The notes under the pieces are model-generated. The model was not told the DNA's origin and did not search any database. It saw nothing but the letters and a program-made list of their open reading frames with translations. From Rhodocyclales bacterium (GTDB lineage: Bacteria; Pseudomonadota; Gammaproteobacteria; Burkholderiales; Rhodocyclaceae): a stretch of DNA of 34,280 nt. A program made the position numbers and the translations under genes. Every line of letters starts with the position of its first letter. Within the stretch, counting starts at the first letter, position 1. Of this stretch, positions 1-12,964 are shown one piece after another. Location of the stretch: the NCBI GenBank assembly GCA_028292505.1, contig JAQGMF010000019.1, forward strand, positions 1-34,280, read 5' to 3'.

Positions 1-6
1 TGGTCT

Positions 7-96
<90 letters not shown>

Positions 97-108
97 GCGA
101 AGGCGCGA

Positions 109-114
109 ATTATA
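109..114 (-). promoter_or_regulatory. candidate -10 box for tRNA-Ser
   Basis: A perfect TATAAT on the minus strand lies 12 bases before the tRNA 5' end, at the spacing expected for a start a few bases upstream of the mature tRNA. I see no good -35 hexamer; that position falls at the serS stop codon. It may be a weak or activator-assisted promoter. Confidence 0.4.
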
Positions 115-134
115 GCCATCTCGCGCCTTGCTGG

Positions 135-1493
<1,359 letters not shown>

Positions 1494-1671
1494 TCAAAAA
1501 TTGTCGATCGTCGGCGCTTTGCTTGTCATGACGCACGGTGTTCGACTTTAGTGTCTTCCCCGTCCTATCGTGCGAGCCCACACCGATTGAAAACCCTAAC
1601 TTGCGTTTGGCCCGGCGCGGTATAGGCTGAACTAAGAATCAATGAAGGTGCGACAGCACCAGGAGAATGCG

Positions 1672-1935
1672 ATGCTTTCATTACGCGATTGCCTGGATTA
1701 TTGCGATCTCACTGATGAAGAAGTGGAGTTGTTCGCTCAACACGAACGACTACCTTGCGAAGTTGCTGCGACGATCGCCTGCGGGCTCGTACAGACCGAA
1801 GATGGTGTAGTCCAGTTCGATCATTGCCTGGCGGACATGCTTGAAGACGCGCTACGCGTCGGCGAGGACGCCAATACTGAACACGTGTTTCACGTGTATG
1901 CGCAGTTCCGTGCTGCGCACCCGCTCGCTCATTGA
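1672..1935 (+). CDS. small conserved-type acidic protein of unknown function
   Basis: An 87-aa soluble, acidic protein beginning MLSLRDCLDYCDLTDEEVEL. I chose the ATG at 1672 because AGGAGA lies five bases before it; an in-frame ATG at 1642 lacks such a site. The N-terminal half, with its DLTDEEVELFAQHERLP pattern, resembles a family of short uncharacterised proteobacterial proteins, but I cannot give it a function. It has no membrane segment and no signal peptide. It points against all its neighbours, and its stop codon overlaps the 3' end of rarA by seven bases tail to tail. A good ribosome site plus this tight packing argue for a real gene. Confidence 0.72.
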   Translation: MLSLRDCLDYCDLTDEEVELFAQHERLPCEVAATIACGLVQTEDGVVQFDHCLADMLEDALRVGEDANTEHVFHVYAQFRAAHPLAH

Positions 1936-3254
1936 TCTTTGCGACCTCTTGCGTCGCGATCAAGCCCTCTCAGGTACGCGAGCTTTTCGGCGATCTTCGC
2001 CTCTAACCCGCGGTCAGTTGGCTCATACCAGCTGATCGCGGGCATCCCCTCGGGCAGGTAGTCCTCGCCAGCCGCATAGGCATTCGGTTCATTGTGTGCG
2101 TAACGATATTCCTTGCCGTAACCCAGTTCCTTCATCAGCTTCGTCGGTGCATTGCGCAGATGAATCGGCACCGGTCGACTGCCATCGCTTTTCACGAAAC
2201 GCGTGGCCTCGTTGTAGGCCATATAAGCCGCATTCGATTTCGCGGCACATGCCATATAGATAACAGCCTGCGCCAGCGTCAACTCGCCCTCTGGTGAGCC
2301 GAGACGCTCGAAGGTTTCGCAGGCGTCCAGCGCGATGCGCAATGCGCGTGGATCCGCCAGACCAATGTCTTCGCTTGCCATGCGCACGATGCGTCTGCCG
2401 AGATAAAGCGGATCGGCGCCTCCGTCGAGCATGCGGATGAACCAGTACAGCGCCGCATCGGGATTCGAGCCACGCACCGATTTATGCAAAGCAGATATCT
2501 GGTCGTAGAACGCTTCACCACCTTTGTCGAAGCGGCGTAGATTTTGCGACAGCGTGCTCTCGGCAAACTCGCCGGTGATCTCCGTGATCTTCGCGGCCCC
2601 TGCCGCCGTGCGCAAGGTTTCGAGCACATTGAGGAAGCGTCGCGCGTCGCCATCGGCCCAGCCGATCAAGCGATCTTTGGCCTCGTCGGAAAAACTCAGC
2701 TCGGGCATAGCATCACGCTTGGCACGCTCGAAGAGTTGGGTCATTTCTTCGGGTTTGAGGCTGTCGAGCACATATACCGAAGCACGCGACAGCAAAGCCG
2801 AATTCACTTCGAAGGAAGGATTTTCCGTCGTTGCACCGATGAAGGTCACGAGACCGGATTCGACGTAAGGCAGAAACGCGTCCTGCTGCGACTTGTTAAA
2901 GCGATGCACCTCATCGACGAACAGAATGGTGTGACGGCCATTACGCGCACGAACGGCTTCCGCTTGCGTCATCGCTTCACGGATGTCCTTGACGCCGGAG
3001 AAGACGGCCGACAGCGCCACGAATTCCGCGTCGAAATGCGTCGCCATGAGACGCGCCAGAGTCGTCTTGCCGACGCCTGGCGGCCCCCAGAGAATCATCG
3101 AATGCGGCTTGCGCGATTCGATGGCGAGTCGCAAGGGTTTGCCAGGACCAAGCAGATGCGTCTGCCCGACCACATCCGCCAAAGTTTTCGGACGCAACAA
3201 TTCGGCAAGGGGTACGTTGCCCGTGGGAGCCTGATCGGAGAAGAGATCGCTCAT
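1929..3254 (-). CDS. rarA: replication-associated recombination protein A (RarA/MgsA AAA+ ATPase)
   Basis: AAA+ ATPase of the clamp-loader-like RarA/MgsA/WRNIP1 family, which acts at stalled replication forks and binds DNA ends and SSB. The 441 aa length is typical. Walker A is [11 protein letters not shown] near residues 57-67, Walker B is [11 protein letters not shown], and a sensor segment [14 protein letters not shown] follows. The C-terminal part has the tetramerisation and lid region with [26 protein letters not shown] sequence that is diagnostic of RarA. It starts 11 bases after the lolA stop, so lolA and rarA are almost certainly cotranscribed. Its 3' end overlaps the converging small gene by seven bases. 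Confidence 0.97.
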   Translation of the reverse strand: MSDLFSDQAPTGNVPLAELLRPKTLADVVGQTHLLGPGKPLRLAIESRKPHSMILWGPPGVGKTTLARLMATHFDAEFVALSAVFSGVKDIREAMTQAEAVRARNGRHTILFVDEVHRFNKSQQDAFLPYVESGLVTFIGATTENPSFEVNSALLSRASVYVLDSLKPEEMTQLFERAKRDAMPELSFSDEAKDRLIGWADGDARRFLNVLETLRTAAGAAKITEITGEFAESTLSQNLRRFDKGGEAFYDQISALHKSVRGSNPDAALYWFIRMLDGGADPLYLGRRIVRMASEDIGLADPRALRIALDACETFERLGSPEGELTLAQAVIYMACAAKSNAAYMAYNEATRFVKSDGSRPVPIHLRNAPTKLMKELGYGKEYRYAHNEPNAYAAGEDYLPEGMPAISWYEPTDRGLEAKIAEKLAYLRGLDRDARGRKDQ

Positions 3255-3265
3255 CCGCTCACGCG

Positions 3266-3889
3266 CTAGGGCGTTGCGCCCTCACCTACGACATCGGCAC
3301 CCTTGGGCGGCACGAAATGAAAGGTGTCTGCGGTCACCGCCACATTGCGCTCGAAGCCGATGAATTGCAGGACCGTGGTCTGACCAAAGTTGTCGCGTAC
3401 TTCCATGGCCTGCGGCAAGCCACCCTTGAAGCCGATACGCACGCGCTCGAAACCCGCCTCGTTGTTCTTGGGTGTCGCGTCGAGCCAGGCCAGCCCGCCG
3501 TTCTCGCCGCCATCTTTGAGGTCGAAATTCTTTTCCAGTGCGTTATCGCCAGCAAGCAGCGCAGCCGGGCTCGAGCCTAACGCCAGACTCATCGGCTTGA
3601 TCACGACCTGGTTCAGTTCTTTGTCATATGACCAAAGCTTGCTGCCATCACCAACGATGAGCTGGCTGTAGGGCTTTTCGTAATTCCAACGGAATTTTCC
3701 TGGACGCTGGAACACCATACTGCCACTGGCTTTTTGGCCTTCCTTACCGCTCTTGTTGATGACCTGCTGCGTAAAGTTCGCCTTGGCCGTCTTGCTGCCT
3801 TCGAGAAACTGGTGGAGCTGTTCGACACCGTTGGCAGCATGCACGGTGGGTGACAAAAGCATTGCCGAAACAATTGCAAGACTGCGCAT
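3266..3889 (-). CDS. lolA: outer-membrane lipoprotein carrier protein LolA
   Basis: Periplasmic chaperone that takes lipoproteins from the LolCDE transporter to LolB at the outer membrane. I start it at the ATG at 3889, giving 207 aa. From there the N-terminus MRSLAIVSAMLLSPTVHA is a clean signal peptide, with cleavage probably after residue 18, and GGAA lies just upstream. The frame stays open further upstream, to 3976, but only because it reads through a family I palindrome, which translates as DSRFRGND; that extension would destroy the signal peptide. The mature part has family features such as ANFTQQVINKSG and the PGKFRWNYEKPYSQLIV segment. It lies between ftsK and rarA, a conserved order. 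Confidence 0.95.
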   Translation of the reverse strand: MRSLAIVSAMLLSPTVHAANGVEQLHQFLEGSKTAKANFTQQVINKSGKEGQKASGSMVFQRPGKFRWNYEKPYSQLIVGDGSKLWSYDKELNQVVIKPMSLALGSSPAALLAGDNALEKNFDLKDGGENGGLAWLDATPKNNEAGFERVRIGFKGGLPQAMEVRDNFGQTTVLQFIGFERNVAVTADTFHFVPPKGADVVGEGATP

Positions 3890-3927
3890 TGAATTTCCGA
3901 TCGGGTTACAAATCTTGAATATCTTTA

Positions 3928-4021
3928 TCACGTCATTCCCGCGAAAGCGGGAATCCACCTCACTGCGAAATGTCACTTCGTTGCGTAGAAGTGGATTCCC
4001 GCTTTCGCGGGAATGACGTGA
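3928..4021. repeat. family I palindromic repeat, copy A
   Basis: Perfect 31-bp inverted repeat: arm 1 is 3928-3958, arm 2 is 3991-4021, with a 32-base centre. Each arm contains its own smaller palindrome, CCCGCGAAAGCGGG. The copy lies between ftsK and lolA, upstream of the lolA signal peptide start, and could form a strong hairpin in an ftsK-lolA transcript. Confidence 0.95.
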
Positions 4022-4035
4022 TTGATTGAGCTTTT

Positions 4036-6342
4036 TCAGTCTTCGCGCGGCGGCGGTGCGATGACTTCGCGGTTGCCGTTGGCGCTCATGGCAGATACGA
4101 CACCGGATTTTTCCATTTGTTCGATGAGCCGCGCAGCACGGTTGTAGCCGATGCGCAAATGACGCTGCACCAAAGAGATGGAGGGCCGGCGCGTTTTCAC
4201 GACAATCTCGACGGCCTGATCGTAAAGCGCGTCGGATTCGCCATTGGGCTCGCCACCGCCTTCTGCAGTGAACATGTCGCCACCGGTCGCGCCTTCCTCA
4301 TTGCCACCGCTGAGAATGCCTTCGACATAATCAGGCTGGCCTGTCGTCTTGAGAAATTCAACGACCTTGTGCACTTCCTTGTCATCGACGAAAGCACCGT
4401 GCACCCGCGTCGGATAACCCGTGCCCGGCGCAAGGTAGAGCATGTCGCCCATGCCAAGCAGGGATTCGGCACCCATCTGATCGAGGATGGTGCGCGAGTC
4501 GATCTTGCTCGACACCTGAAATGACATGCGGGTAGGAATATTGGCCTTGATGAGGCCCGTGATGACGTCGACGGAGGGGCGCTGCGTGGCCAGCACAAGG
4601 TGAATACCGGCGGCGCGCGCCTTCTGTGCGAGCCGCGCGATGAGCTCCTCGATCTTCTTGCCGACCACCATCATCAGATCGGCCAACTCGTCGATGACGA
4701 TCACGATCATTGGCATATTGGCGATCGGCTCTGGATTTTCCGGCGTCAGCGTAAACGGATTGGTCAGCGGTTTGCCGGCCTTTTGCGCATCGGCTACCTG
4801 TTTGTTGAAACCTGCCAGATTGCGCACGCCCATCGCCGACATCAGCTTATAGCGCCGCTCCATCTCGCCGACACACCAGTTCAGCGCATGCGCGGCGTGG
4901 CGCATGTCCGTCACCACTGGCGCCAGCAGGTGCGGAATGCCTTCGTACACCGACAATTCCAGCATCTTCGGATCGATGAGGATCAGCCTCACCTTGTCCG
5001 CCTCGGCCTTGTAGAGCAATGACAATATCATGGCATTGATGCCCACCGATTTGCCAGAACCGGTTGTACCGGCAACAAGCAAGTGCGGCATCTTGGCCAG
5101 GTCGGCCACCAGCGGATTGCCACCGATGTCCTTGCCGAGCACGATGGTCAGCGGCGAGTTCATGTCGTGGTAGACCTTGGAGCCGAGAATCTCCGATATG
5201 CGCACGGTCTGGCGCTTCGGGTTCGGGATTTCCAGGCCCATGCAGGTCTTGCCGGGAATCGTCTCGACGACGCGGATGCTGATGACCGACAAGGCACGCG
5301 CCAGGTCCTTCACCAGATTCATGATCTGGCTGCCCTTCACGCCCGTCGCCGGTTCGATCTCGAAACGCGTGATGACCGGGCCGGGATAAGCCGCCAGCAC
5401 TTTCACCTCGACGCCGAAGTCGGCAAGCTTGCGCTCGATCAGGCGCGAGGTGTATTCCAGCGACTCCACGGAAGGCGGCTCGACATCATTGGCGGCAGCG
5501 TCGAGCAGCGAGAGCGGTGGCAAGCCGCCGCTGGCTTCGCCGAACAGAGATTGCTGCGATTCTTTGGCGACGCGCTCGGACTTGGCGATCTCCATCTTCA
5601 CCGGCTCGATGTGGATACTTACCGGCGGCGTGTCCTCGCGTTTCTTGCGCTCGCGCTTGACCTTTTCCTCACGCTTGCCTGCAAGCTCCTGACCCAGGCG
5701 CCGATCCTGGCGTGCCTGATATTGCGCGTGGCACCACAGTACCGATGCTTCCAGCGCATGGCCGAGCTTCTCCACGGCAACTACCCATGAGAAACCACCG
5801 AAGATGGACAGCCCGACTGCCCACAAAGTCAGCAGGAACAGCGTGCCGCCCGTGAAGCCCAGATAACGCATCGACAGTTCGCCGATCTCCAACCCGATCA
5901 CACCACCCGGCGCGCCCGGCAATAGTGCCGTGCTCGTGTAGAAACGCAGCGCTTCGATGCCGCTGCTTGCCAGCAGCACGATCAGGAAGCCGGCCATGAC
6001 GATGAAGAAGGAGCGGCGATCCCCCGCTAGTTCGTCACGCAGACGACGGCCGCCGAAGAACAGTCCCCAGAACAGGAACACCACCAACCACCAGGCTGAG
6101 CTGCCGAGAAATGATAAAAGCATATCTGCCAGCCAGGCGCCGAAACGGCCTCCCGGATTGGCGATGCGCGTCGGCGCGACAGCGTGCGACCAGCCCGGAT
6201 CGCCCTTGTCGTAGCCGAACAGGATCATGGCGACATAGGCGCCAACGGCCGCGAGAATCAGCCAGCGCGCCTCGCGCACAAGCAGACCGATCTTCTCGGG
6301 CAAGGGCTCGGACGCCTGACGGGACACGAAACGGAAGAGCAT
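4036..6342 (-). CDS. ftsK: DNA translocase FtsK
   Basis: Septum-anchored DNA pump that moves the chromosome terminus and activates XerCD at dif. The protein is 768 aa from the ATG at 6342; a TTG at 6357 would add five residues, and neither start has a strong ribosome site. Four membrane segments fill roughly residues 25-190. A short charged linker ([18 protein letters not shown]) follows, much shorter than in E. coli FtsK. The RecA-like motor has Walker A GTTGSGKS near residue 425 and a Walker B of type [15 protein letters not shown]. The C-terminal gamma winged helix ([24 protein letters not shown]) reads polar KOPS sequences. It lies upstream of lolA, with copy A of the palindrome between them. 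Confidence 0.97.
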   Translation of the reverse strand: MLFRFVSRQASEPLPEKIGLLVREARWLILAAVGAYVAMILFGYDKGDPGWSHAVAPTRIANPGGRFGAWLADMLLSFLGSSAWWLVVFLFWGLFFGGRRLRDELAGDRRSFFIVMAGFLIVLLASSGIEALRFYTSTALLPGAPGGVIGLEIGELSMRYLGFTGGTLFLLTLWAVGLSIFGGFSWVVAVEKLGHALEASVLWCHAQYQARQDRRLGQELAGKREEKVKRERKKREDTPPVSIHIEPVKMEIAKSERVAKESQQSLFGEASGGLPPLSLLDAAANDVEPPSVESLEYTSRLIERKLADFGVEVKVLAAYPGPVITRFEIEPATGVKGSQIMNLVKDLARALSVISIRVVETIPGKTCMGLEIPNPKRQTVRISEILGSKVYHDMNSPLTIVLGKDIGGNPLVADLAKMPHLLVAGTTGSGKSVGINAMILSLLYKAEADKVRLILIDPKMLELSVYEGIPHLLAPVVTDMRHAAHALNWCVGEMERRYKLMSAMGVRNLAGFNKQVADAQKAGKPLTNPFTLTPENPEPIANMPMIVIVIDELADLMMVVGKKIEELIARLAQKARAAGIHLVLATQRPSVDVITGLIKANIPTRMSFQVSSKIDSRTILDQMGAESLLGMGDMLYLAPGTGYPTRVHGAFVDDKEVHKVVEFLKTTGQPDYVEGILSGGNEEGATGGDMFTAEGGGEPNGESDALYDQAVEIVVKTRRPSISLVQRHLRIGYNRAARLIEQMEKSGVVSAMSANGNREVIAPPPRED

Positions 6343-6380
6343 GGATGAGCGCGGCAACGACCGGGCGAAAGGAATGCCGG

Positions 6381-6386
6381 ATTATA
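6381..6386 (-). promoter_or_regulatory. candidate -10 box for ftsK
   Basis: A perfect TATAAT on the minus strand, 38 bases before the chosen ftsK ATG and within the 95-base gap after the crp-like gene. No clear -35 hexamer is visible at 16-18 bases, so this rests on the -10 alone. If real, ftsK does not depend on readthrough from the regulator gene. Confidence 0.4.
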
Positions 6387-6437
6387 GCCCGATGGCGCGT
6401 CGGGCACTTGCAGGCTTGGTTACCGCAAAAATACGGG

Positions 6438-7109
6438 TCAAACCGCGTGAATTTGCTCGTAAAGAATGACGCCGGAGTCGGTTTCGTCGATGAGCCCGCG
6501 CGTTTGCAGGTCTTTCATGACGCGGGACACCATCTCGCGCGAAGCACCGATCATCTTGGCGATATCCTGTTTGGATATTTTCTTGCGCACGATGGTCTGG
6601 CCGTCCGTCGTCTCGGCCATGTCCAGCAACAGGCGGGCGACGCGACCATAAACATCCATCAGTGCCAAGCTTTCGATCTTGCGATCGGCTTCGCGCAAGC
6701 GTTGCGCCAGGCTGCCCATGATGCGCAGACACAGCTCGAAATTTTCCTGCAGCAGGTGGCGGAAATCGGCCTGTGCAATCACGACCAGATCGACCGGCGA
6801 AACTGCGGTAACCGTTGCTGAGCGCGGCTCTTCATCCACCACGCCCATCTCGCCGAAAATATCGCCCTGGCCGAGCATGGTGAGGATCACTTCGCGGCCG
6901 TCCTCGTCGCTGACGATGACTTTCAGATTGCCATTGAGTACGAAGTAGACGTTGTCCGTGGTGTCACCGGCCAGTACCACAGCGGTGCCACGTGACACGC
7001 GGCGCAACATGGCACAGCGTGCGACTGTCTCAAGACGCTCCGGCGCGATGCCCTGAAACATGGGCAAGGTTCTTAGAGCAGTGACAGATACATGATTCGC
7101 GTTCAACAT
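6438..7109 (-). CDS. Crp/Fnr family transcriptional regulator
   Basis: A 223-aa regulator with an N-terminal cyclic-nucleotide-binding fold (about residues 12-130), a long dimer helix and a C-terminal winged helix-turn-helix (about 178-208, ISKQDIAKMIGASREMVSRV). I start it at the ATG at 7109, which has GGAG nearby; an upstream in-frame ATG at 7178 lacks support. The phosphate-binding cassette FGEMGVVDEEPRSATV keeps the Gly-Glu and Arg-Ser of CRP. The CRP residues Thr127-Ser128, which touch the adenine, align with Ala141-Asp142 here, so cAMP may not be the ligand. There is no cysteine cluster for an FNR-type iron-sulfur centre. It is divergent from trxB and upstream of ftsK, a placement known in betaproteobacteria. 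Its targets cannot be told from sequence. Confidence 0.9.
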   Translation of the reverse strand: MLNANHVSVTALRTLPMFQGIAPERLETVARCAMLRRVSRGTAVVLAGDTTDNVYFVLNGNLKVIVSDEDGREVILTMLGQGDIFGEMGVVDEEPRSATVTAVSPVDLVVIAQADFRHLLQENFELCLRIMGSLAQRLREADRKIESLALMDVYGRVARLLLDMAETTDGQTIVRKKISKQDIAKMIGASREMVSRVMKDLQTRGLIDETDSGVILYEQIHAV

Positions 7110-8417
<1,308 letters not shown>

Positions 8418-8457
8418 ATAGATCAGGGGACGGGCGGCAGCTCGTCCTGAAAAGGAC

Positions 8458-9279
8458 ATGCGCCGCAGCAAGCTGCCGCCTCTGGCGGAACTCCGCAAGC
8501 AACTCAAAACTGAGCCTGCCCCTGCCCTCACGAAGGCCAGTACGCCGGATGACTTGTCGCTATTCCAGGCTGCCGTGCAGGATGTAAGCGCCCTGCCCGC
8601 TTCTGATCGCGTCGTGCTGCAGCGGCCATTGCCGCTGCCAATTCCGCGCCACAAGGATCCGCTGCTTGCGGTAGTAGAAGAGGCTGTCAGCGCGGCACAT
8701 GACAATTGGGTACCCGTTCAGTGGCTCAAAACCGATTTCCCCCCGACCACGCTACCCGAAGAACAATTGCTAGCGACGGTACTCAAAGATGTCGTACCGC
8801 TGCGCACGGACAAGGTCTTCATCGAAGCGCCAAAGCCCCACCCGGTCCCCATCCAGCATCATCGCGATGAACAGGCTGCGCTGACAGAATCCATCTACGC
8901 TCCGACGCCACTCGAACTGGTGCTCGAAGGCGGCGACGAGCTGTATTACCTCAAGACGGGCATCCCGCGCAGTACCTTGCGCGATCTGCGGCGTGGCCGC
9001 TGGGTGGTGCAGGAGCAACTCGATCTGCATGGCGCCAATCGCGACGAAGCGCGCGACTTGCTGGCTGGCGCGTTTGCGGACTGGCGCAAGCGCGGCATCC
9101 GCTGCGTGCGAGTGATTCATGGCAAAGGGCTCGGCTCACCCGGTCGTGAGCCGGTACTGAAGAAACTGGTTGCGGGCTGGCTGATGAATTATGACGATGT
9201 GCTGGGCTACTGTCAGGCCCGTGTGCACGATGGCGGCGCTGGCGCGCTGCTGGTGCTGATGCGGGCTGGCAAGCGTTAG
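8458..9279 (+). CDS. Smr/MutS2 C-terminal domain protein with a duplicated N-terminal module
   Basis: A 273-aa protein whose C-terminal third is an Smr domain. It has the LDLHG motif at about 188-192 and the VIHGKGLGSPG motif at about 219-229, the hallmarks of Smr nucleases of the E. coli SmrA/SmrB type, which cut RNA or nick DNA. The N-terminal part contains two similar modules, about residues 35-75 and 104-145. Each has the pattern (L)(F/L)xxxxxDVxxLxxxxxVxxxxPxPxPxP followed by an acidic helix. Most relatives I know have one such module. The ribosome site is weak, since AAAAGGAC sits only a few bases before ATG. It follows trxB and ends before a strong terminator. SmrB acts in ribosome rescue, but this protein's role is not known. 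Confidence 0.88.
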   Translation: MRRSKLPPLAELRKQLKTEPAPALTKASTPDDLSLFQAAVQDVSALPASDRVVLQRPLPLPIPRHKDPLLAVVEEAVSAAHDNWVPVQWLKTDFPPTTLPEEQLLATVLKDVVPLRTDKVFIEAPKPHPVPIQHHRDEQAALTESIYAPTPLELVLEGGDELYYLKTGIPRSTLRDLRRGRWVVQEQLDLHGANRDEARDLLAGAFADWRKRGIRCVRVIHGKGLGSPGREPVLKKLVAGWLMNYDDVLGYCQARVHDGGAGALLVLMRAGKR

Positions 9280-9286
9280 CCAAAGC

Positions 9287-9371
9287 CGTCATTCCCGCGA
9301 ACGCGGGAATCCACTTCTACGCGATGCGCGTCCGTGCCATAAAATGGATTCCCGCTTTCGCGGGAATGACG
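9287..9371. repeat. family I palindromic repeat, copy B
   Basis: An 85-base element with arms of about 27 bp at 9287-9313 and 9345-9371 (two mismatches between the arms). It lies between two converging genes, the Smr gene and glnB. Reverse complemented, its centre is nearly the same as that of copy F, so the element has a direction and this copy is inverted. Confidence 0.93.
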
Positions 9372-9402
9372 ATGTAATTCTGGAAGAAATTAAAGAAACA
9401 AT

Positions 9403-9435
9403 GAAAAAAGCCGCCAGTATCTGGCGGCTTTTTTC
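9403..9435. terminator. bidirectional intrinsic terminator between the Smr gene and glnB
   Basis: A perfect 15-bp stem with a three-base loop (arms 9403-9417 and 9421-9435), core GCCGCCAG/CTGGCGGC. It is flanked by six A residues on one side and six T residues on the other, so it can stop transcripts arriving from both converging genes. Confidence 0.95.
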
Positions 9436-9449
9436 ATGTGCGTGCGAAC

Positions 9450-11545
<2,096 letters not shown>

Positions 11546-11640
11546 ATTGCACCGAGTGCCACTGAATGCCATTGAGGCCTTGCCACGAGGCTAGTCGAAA
11601 CTATACCTTGTCCGCACGCCCCGCTGCCTCGCCGATACCT

Positions 11641-12759
11641 ATGTTCCGATTGATTCACGACATCCATCAGATTTCCGCCAAAGCCTGGGACGCACTACAC
11701 GACGGCCAACCCTTCGTTCGACATGCCTTCCTGGCTGCCCTCGAAGCGTCTGGTAGCGTCGGACCGGGCACCGGCTGGACGCCTGCCCACGCAACACTGT
11801 GGGAAGGCGATACGCTGCGCGCCGCCGCCCCGCTCTATCTCAAGTCGCACTCCTGGGGCGAATACGTCTTCGATTGGGCCTGGGCCGAAGCCTATGCACG
11901 TCATGGCGCAGCCTACTATCCGAAATGGCTGTGTGCCGTGCCGTTCACACCGGTACCCGGTCCGCGTCTGCTGGCGCGAGATGAAGCAACGCGCAACGCC
12001 TTGCTGCAAGCCATGCTGGCGCATGTTGTGGCGAGCGGCCATGGCTCGTTCCATCTGCTGTTTCCGGATGCGGACTTGCCCGTTGCTGAGGATTTGATGC
12101 CGCGTCACGGCGTGCAGTTCCACTGGCACAACAAGGGCTACCCGCATTTCGAAGCCTTTCTCGCCAGCATGTCGCATGACAAACGCAAGAAGATTCGCCA
12201 GGAGCGGCGCAAAGTCGCCGAATCCGGCACGACGCTGGAGACCCTTGAAGGCAATGACATCAGCATGGAGCACTGGGAATTCTTCTATCGCTGCCATGCA
12301 ATGACCTATGCCCAGCACGGCGGCTCGCCGTATCTCAACCTGGATTTCTTCCAGCGACTTGGCGCCACCCTGCCAGAGCACTGCGTGTTACTGGTGGCAC
12401 GACGCGAAGGACGCGCCATTGCCTCAAGCCTGCTGATACGCGATGCCAAGGCGCTGTACGGCCGCTACTGGGGCGCGCTGGAGCATGTCTCCTGCCTGCA
12501 CTTCGAGGCCTGCTATTACCATCCTATCGAATACGCCATCGCGCAAGGCCTGCAGCGTTTCGAGGGCGGCGCGCAGGGCGAGCACAAACTGGCACGGGGT
12601 CTGGACCCCACGCCGACGCAATCCTTTCACTGGATCGCCGACGAGAACTTTCGCGCGGCCATTGCGCGCTTCCTGCAGCGCGAATCGCTTGGCATGGCGC
12701 AGTACATCGACGAGTTGGGCGAACATTCGGCATACAGGGACCGCTCACAGCAAGCATGA
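11641..12759 (+). CDS. COG3146 / DUF482 family protein (GNAT-like, FemAB-type acyltransferase fold)
   Basis: A 372-aa soluble protein of the widespread COG3146 family, often annotated as a GNAT or FemAB-like N-acyltransferase. Recognisable family parts are the aromatic LKSHSWGEYVFDWAWAEAY segment, the basic MSHDKRKKIRQERRKV stretch, and the late RYWGALEHVSCLHFEACYY and FEGGAQGEHKLARGL segments. I start it at the ATG at 11641 (MFRLIHDI); an open stretch upstream from 11566 has no family similarity, and neither start has a good ribosome site. Its substrate is not known. It is divergent from nadE. A weak hairpin followed by six T residues (12743-12770) may end its transcript before hppA. Confidence 0.85.
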   Translation: MFRLIHDIHQISAKAWDALHDGQPFVRHAFLAALEASGSVGPGTGWTPAHATLWEGDTLRAAAPLYLKSHSWGEYVFDWAWAEAYARHGAAYYPKWLCAVPFTPVPGPRLLARDEATRNALLQAMLAHVVASGHGSFHLLFPDADLPVAEDLMPRHGVQFHWHNKGYPHFEAFLASMSHDKRKKIRQERRKVAESGTTLETLEGNDISMEHWEFFYRCHAMTYAQHGGSPYLNLDFFQRLGATLPEHCVLLVARREGRAIASSLLIRDAKALYGRYWGALEHVSCLHFEACYYHPIEYAIAQGLQRFEGGAQGEHKLARGLDPTPTQSFHWIADENFRAAIARFLQRESLGMAQYIDELGEHSAYRDRSQQA

Positions 12760-12847
12760 GCTCGTTTTTTCTTCATAAAACCCCATCGACTTGACGATTG
12801 CCACGACTGCAATATGCCTGAAGTATAGTTTCTGCCTGCTACAAAAA

Positions 12848-12911
12848 GCCCCGAGGGAAAGTCCGGAGCACGCAAACACACATTTTGATGGTAGCGTGCC
12901 GCACCGGGAGC
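12848..12911 (+). promoter_or_regulatory. candidate structured RNA leader of hppA
   Basis: The 205-base gap before hppA holds a sequence that can fold as a three-way junction. The closing stem is GCCCCG (12848-12853) with CGGG-A-GC (12905-12911, one bulged A). Inside it are a small hairpin GGG-AAAG-UCC (12855-12864) and a 6-bp stem GCACGC/GCGTGC (12868-12873 with 12894-12899) capped by a 20-base A/T-rich loop. A TATAGT box at 12824-12829 would start transcription just before it. CCTC at 12919-12922 could mask the GGAGG ribosome site of hppA. I read this by eye; no energy or homology was computed. Confidence 0.45.
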
Positions 12912-12964
12912 GGCGTTGACCTCAATCACCCTCTCACACGAACATTCACAGGAGGAGTTTCACG

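Noticed and set aside
12743..12770. Intrinsic terminator after the COG3146 gene
   Set aside because: GCTCA/TGAGC gives only a five-base stem before the T run; too weak to list as a feature.
12851..12867. Part of an RNase P RNA (GAGGGAAAGTCCGG)
   Set aside because: The hppA gene starts about 100 bases later, so there is no room for the rest of rnpB, and the other conserved regions are absent.
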